From contig NC_081406.1 in NCBI RefSeq assembly GCF_030272615.1, positions 116,653,783-116,717,782 on the forward strand: a stretch of 64,000 bases of DNA. Direction: 5' to 3'. Each line of letters starts with the position of its first letter. The first letter of the stretch is position 1. A program made the translations under genes and the position numbers. Of this stretch, positions 59,715-64,000 are shown piece after piece. The DNA comes from Cryptomeria japonica (taxonomy: Eukaryota; Streptophyta; Pinopsida; Cupressales; Cupressaceae). A model generated the notes under the pieces. That model saw only the letters and a list, made by a program, of their open reading frames with translations. It did no database searches and was not told the origin of the DNA.

Positions 59715-60775
59715 TGTTGGTATTTTGGTATGGTTTTGTCATTGATGTCAAAACCTACTAAACTCTTATCAACTCTGGCACTTTGAAGAATCAGCAACAT
59801 TCACTGACAAGCAAGTGACTCATGCACAGTCACTGGTATCTGATACACTGGCAAGATATAATGATCACCGACACTTGGAATGGTATGGAAAATACTTGGT
59901 AATGTCGAAGACGTCATTTGGACATCTTGTCCTGGGGTTTTGTTCATTGGTATATTCATAGTTGCATATTTGCTGTTACCAGCAAATAGGTCTAGGGTTA
60001 AACCGACAAGTTTATCTTTCCAGATCAACATGGCACGCTATGGAGATGATTATTTATTGTTGTAAATGCATTAAGCCGACATGTTCAATCGTTTATTGCA
60101 TTGGATATTATATTGTTTGTAAAAAGTTTTTATTGTAATATCTTGTAGAGCCGACCTACTAAAATTGGTCTTAGGTTATGGTATAAATGTAAGATCTTAT
60201 TTGTAAGATCAGATGTGGAAAGTGAAAAAGGATTGTGTGAAGGTATATGCGAGAATAAGTAGAGCTATACACGCAGACATCATTTGAAGATTGAAGGAGG
60301 GTTTTTGTGAAAGCATATCAGTATTACACCGGTACTGAATCCAGCATATGAAGATGCTATTTTGTGCAGTATATTCTTATTGGATTTAACCATCCAATTG
60401 TAGTCAGTGTGACTCCCTTTTTGTGATTGAGCAGTGAGCTCTAGGTGGTTGGCCTTTCTGCATGTGCAGACCCCATTTATGTACACTTACTATCTGCAGT
60501 AGTATCATTCGATTGTGGGTAAGGTTTCCCACTGTGGTTTTTCCCCTTACAGGGTTTCCACGTACAAATATTGGTGTTATGTGTTGTGGATGACTTTGTG
60601 TTTTTGTTTCATGCACTAATCCTTACCGATATAGCAATTAACTATTAAAACTGTCTACTAGCATATTGATCTGGTTTACCAGTATTAAGCATTAAGTTGG
60701 TTAAGTTGTTTTTGGTTTAAATTTATTAGACAACTAATTCACCCCCCCCCTCTCAGTTGTCTTCGAGACCTAACA
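59715..60775 (+). repeat. Copia 5' LTR
   Basis: It starts TGTTGGTATTTTGGTATGG with gtcattgatgtcaaaacc close behind, typical of plant Copia LTRs, and ends cgagacctaaca directly before a primer-binding site. Length is 1,061 bp. A TATA box (tataaat, 60182-60188) marks the likely U3/R region. The 3' LTR is outside the window, so identity and duplication cannot be checked. Confidence 0.8.
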
Positions 60776-60777
60776 AT

Positions 60778-60789
60778 TGGTATCAGAGC
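60778..60789 (+). other. Primer-binding site, Met-tRNA type
   Basis: tggtatcagagc, two bases after the LTR end, is the common plant Copia primer-binding site complementary to the 3' end of initiator Met-tRNA. Confidence 0.9.
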
Positions 60790-60831
60790 CTAGTCCTCTT
60801 TTGCAAAAGTTTAACAACTTGAGGAGATCCA

Positions 60832-63800
60832 ATGTCTACTAATTATTTCAGGAAGGACAGTCCTAAACTTGATGGAACCAACTATGGCATATGGAAGATC
60901 AGAATGGAGACACATCTAAATTGCATTGGAAATGACATCTGGGATGTTACAAAGAATGGTTATAATGCTGCTGTACAAGGTCAACCTAGTCCAGCTAACT
61001 TGACTAAAGATGAGGAAAATGATTGCAAAGCAAGATAAGCACTTTTGAGCGCATTATCAGATCAACAAATCAAGGGACTATCAGATAGGTCTACTGCTAA
61101 AGCTATTTGGGATCATTTGGAAACACTAAATGAAGGAGATTCCATAGTAAAAATTGCAAAACTTGAAAGCTTCTGAGTCAGGTATGAACATTTCAAAATG
61201 GAAGAAGATGAAAGGATTTATGCTTTTATGGAAAGAGTAAATGAAATTATTTTGGGTATTAAATGTTGTGGAGGAACCTTAAGTGAAGATGAAATTGTTT
61301 CAAAAGTTTTAAGAGGATTGCCACTGGCATATAAAATGAAAGTCACTACTATAAATGAGTTAAGAACAATGCCTAATACATCAGTTACTAGGGATACATT
61401 GATTGGGAAACTTTTAGGTTTTGAAATTGAAGAATTTGGTCATGTTGCTACTATAAAGACATATTTGGCCTTTAAAGCATCAACATCATCTGCTCCATTA
61501 TTTGACAAATATGATTGGAAAGCCTTTTATGCAAGAGAACTTGAAGAAAGTAGGAAAGAAAATGAAGAACTTGAAGAACTTGAAGCACTATTTGCAAGGA
61601 AAATGCCTAAAGCTCCAGTTGGAAGTAAGTATGAAGGTAAAGCACCCTTTAAATGTTTTAACTGCAATAAGATTCATCATATGGCTTCAAGATGCCCTGA
61701 TAGACATGCTAGACTAAGAGAAGAAACTAGAAGAACATACAAGCCTAACCCTGAATATCAGAGATACATATTTAAGAAGAATAAAGACAAATCTTGTTAC
61801 ATTGCTGATGAAGGTGTGACTGATGATTCTGATGAGGATCCAACAAACAATGGATGGGTTTTTGTTGCTATAACAAAAGATCAACCGACACCTACTGCTC
61901 AATCGGTAGTACAGGCCCTGGTAGCTAAAGTTGAAGTAAAGGATGAATGGATCATTGATTTAGGATGCTCACATCATATGACAGGAGACAAAGGTAAATT
62001 ATTGAAATTTCAAGAATACAATGGAGGCTTAGTGAGATTTGGAGATGACAAAGCTTGTTCAATCGAAGGTAAGGGTACAATATCTCTCGATGGTAAGCAT
62101 AATACTGAAAATGTCTACTATGTTGAAGGATTAAAGCATAATCTTTTGAGTGTTGGTCAATTAGTTGAGAAAGGATTTCGATTACAATTTAAAAATGGAA
62201 AATGCAAAATCATGAATAAAACTGGTTTGGAAATTGCAACCGGTAATCAGACTAGAGGTAATATCTTTCATTTGAATAATAATGAAAAGACATGCTTAAT
62301 TGCATATATAGATGAAAGTTGGTTATGGCATAAGAGACTCTGTCATGTAAACTTTGATTGCATGGTAAATATCAGTACTACTAAGGCAGTTAGAGATTTA
62401 CCTAAAATTGTCAAACCTCAGAATACAGTATGTAAGGAATGTCAATTTGGAAAACAAGTTAGAGCTAGTTTCAAAAGTATTTCAGAAAAATTAAATAATG
62501 CTCTTGATTTGATTCACATTGATTTATGTGGTCTAGCTAGAACTAAAAGATTACAAGGTGATAGATATTTCATGCTAATCATTGATGACTATTCTAGAAT
62601 GTGTTGGGTCACTTTTCTCAGAGAAAAATCAGAAGCACTTGGAAAGTTCAAACTGTTCAAAGCAATGGTAGAAAATGAAACCGGTAAGAAAATCAAATGT
62701 TTAAGATCAGATCAAGGAGGTGAATTTACATCTAAGGAATTTAATACATTCTATGAAGTGAATGGAATCATAAGACAGCTATTAACACCTTAGACACCAC
62801 AATAGAATGGAGTTGTTGAAAGGAAAAATAGAACTATCTTGGATGCAACAAGAAGTATGTTATTAGAAGAAAACCTACCACATGCATATTGGAGAGAAGC
62901 AGTCAATACAACGGTCTATACATTTAACAAAGTTCACATCAAAGGTGAAACCGGTAAGACCCCTCATGAACTATGGTTTGGTAATACCCCTACTCTTAAG
63001 TATTTCAGAATTTTTGGAAGTAAATGTTATATTAGAAGAGATGAGTATATTGACAAATTTGATCCTAGAAGTGATGAAGGAATATTTCTTGGTTATTCAT
63101 CTAAGAGCAAGGCATATAGATGTTTCAACAAAAGATTGCAGAAAATTGTTGAAAGTACAAATGTAAAGATTGATGAACAATTCAGAGGAACTTCAAGGTA
63201 TATAGACTCTGAACCGGCAACATAAATTTTGATGAATGAACCTACTCTGAATCCACTAGTACAGAATGAAGATCCAGTTACCCCGGTATCATCTGAGGAT
63301 TCCACAGTAATTGAGGAACAACAACAAACCAAGACATCCTGATATGTAAGATTGAATCATTCTGAAGATCAGATAATTGGAAACAAGTTTAAAGGAGTTA
63401 TGACAAAAGGAAGATTGGCAAATGAAGAGGTATGTCTTATTTCTCAAATTGAACCATCATCTGTTAATGAGGCATGTGAAGATAAATTTTGGATTAAAGC
63501 TATGGAAGAAGAATTAGAACAAATTGAGAAATAAAGCAAGACTAGTGTGTAAGGGATATTCTTAGAAAGAAGGAATTGATTACAATGAAACCTTTGCATC
63601 GGTAGCTAGAATTGAGGCAGTCGGATTATTTTTGGCTTTTGCAGCACACAAGAACTACAAAGTTTATCAAATGGATATTAAATGTGCATTTTTGAATGGA
63701 GATCTTGAAGAGGAAGTATACATTGAAAAACCTGATGGATTTTCTTTGACAAATGACAATGATATGGTTTGCAGGTTAAGAAAAGCTTTGTATGGACTAA

Positions 63801-64000
63801 AACAAGCTCCAAGAGCTTGGTATGCAAGATTGGATAAGTATCTTTCAAAGATTGGTTTTACTAAAGGAAATGCAGACAACAATTTATATTATAAAGTAAC
63901 TAATGATGACATCTTGATTATAGAAATATTTGTTGATGATATAATCTTTGGAGGAGAAGATGGATTATGTAAGGACTTTTCTATTAAAATGCAAGAAGAA
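60832..64000 (+). pseudogene. Ty1/Copia gag-pol, decayed and running off the window
   Basis: The ATG at 60832 begins gag (FRKDSPKLDGTNYGIWKIRM). TAA at 61036-61038 and TGA at about 61174 interrupt it; the UBN2-type part follows. The zinc knuckle CFNCNKIHHMASRCPD lies near 61651-61700. The protease site reads DLGCSHHMTG where DSGCSxHM is expected, so its catalytic triplet is altered. The GAG-pre-integrase block LWHKRLCHVN and the integrase core with DLIHIDLCG, DDYSR and SDQGGEF follow. Two TAGs at about 62792-62806 break the usual TPQQNGVVERKN region. At about 63533 the frame jumps from EQIEK to KARLVCKGY, losing the segment normally between. RT blocks MDIKCAFLNGDLEEEVY, LYGLKQAPRAWY and FVDDIIFGG follow to the window end. 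Its gag resembles SIRE-like Copia, not firmly. Confidence 0.85.

Overview
This window looks like intergenic chromatin from a seed plant with a large, retrotransposon-rich genome. The evidence is a plant hAT transposase with a BED finger and DUF659-type core, a plant L1-type LINE with a C-terminal RNase H domain, a Ty1/Copia element primed by a Met-tRNA-type site, telobox motifs, and a small ORF resembling mitochondrial complex I subunit B14.5a/NDUFA7. A conifer or other gymnosperm is plausible from the size and nesting of the repeats, but the sequence alone does not prove it. I see no rRNA or tRNA genes. The NDUFA7-like ORF is the only conventional cellular gene I can support.

Layout. 1-3756: no recognised gene. 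3807-5394 and 43481-44262: the two halves of one decayed hAT transposase gene, split by a 38-kb nested insertion (5395-43480) with a 5-bp target duplication, ttgaa. Inside the insertion are four copies (A1-A4) of one remarkable unit, here called family A. Each is about 7.2-7.6 kb, has TG...CA ends and carries its own perfect 5-bp duplication: A1 5500-20275 (atttc), interrupted by A2 8985-16172 (ggtag); A3 22743-30246 (ggtcg); A4 34771-42259 (gtaac). A1, A2 and A4 lie on the minus strand and A3 on the plus strand. In sense order each unit has a short leader with terminal hairpins, an array of 11-15 palindromic repeats about 167 bp apart, a TATA box, a roughly 1,070-codon ORF, a palindromic double telobox, a second TATA box, an AATAAA signal about 160-175 nt later, and a ...CAACA end. 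I read these as giant solo LTRs whose U3 carries a protein-coding gene. A related but different gene (family B, 30864/30901-33927) has the same kind of layout: a TCGATGA-rich array upstream (split by A3), a TATA-bearing palindrome just after the ORF, and a 3' flank interrupted by A4.

44929-45243: NDUFA7-like ORF. 46711-52983: a full-length but dead LINE with a 14-bp duplication. 53366-53523: a near-perfect long hairpin. 53616-55650: about 2 kb of degenerate telomere-like repeat. 55794-55875: microsatellites. 56812-59260: tandem units of about 660 bp built from the TCGATGA motif. 59262-59713: CATATG-centred and CT-rich simple repeats. 59715-64000: the 5' part of a decayed Copia element (LTR, PBS, gag, protease, integrase, part of RT) running off the end.

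How the parts relate. Insertion order can be read directly: hAT first, then the 38-kb outer insertion, then A1, then A2 inside the A1 ORF; A3 and A4 landed in family B. Every family A ORF is broken, mainly by C-to-T nonsense changes, which fits methylated silent DNA. The palindrome array, the coding capacity and the two promoters are nevertheless conserved across copies, which suggests that the family, when active, encoded a nuclear protein from its own LTR.
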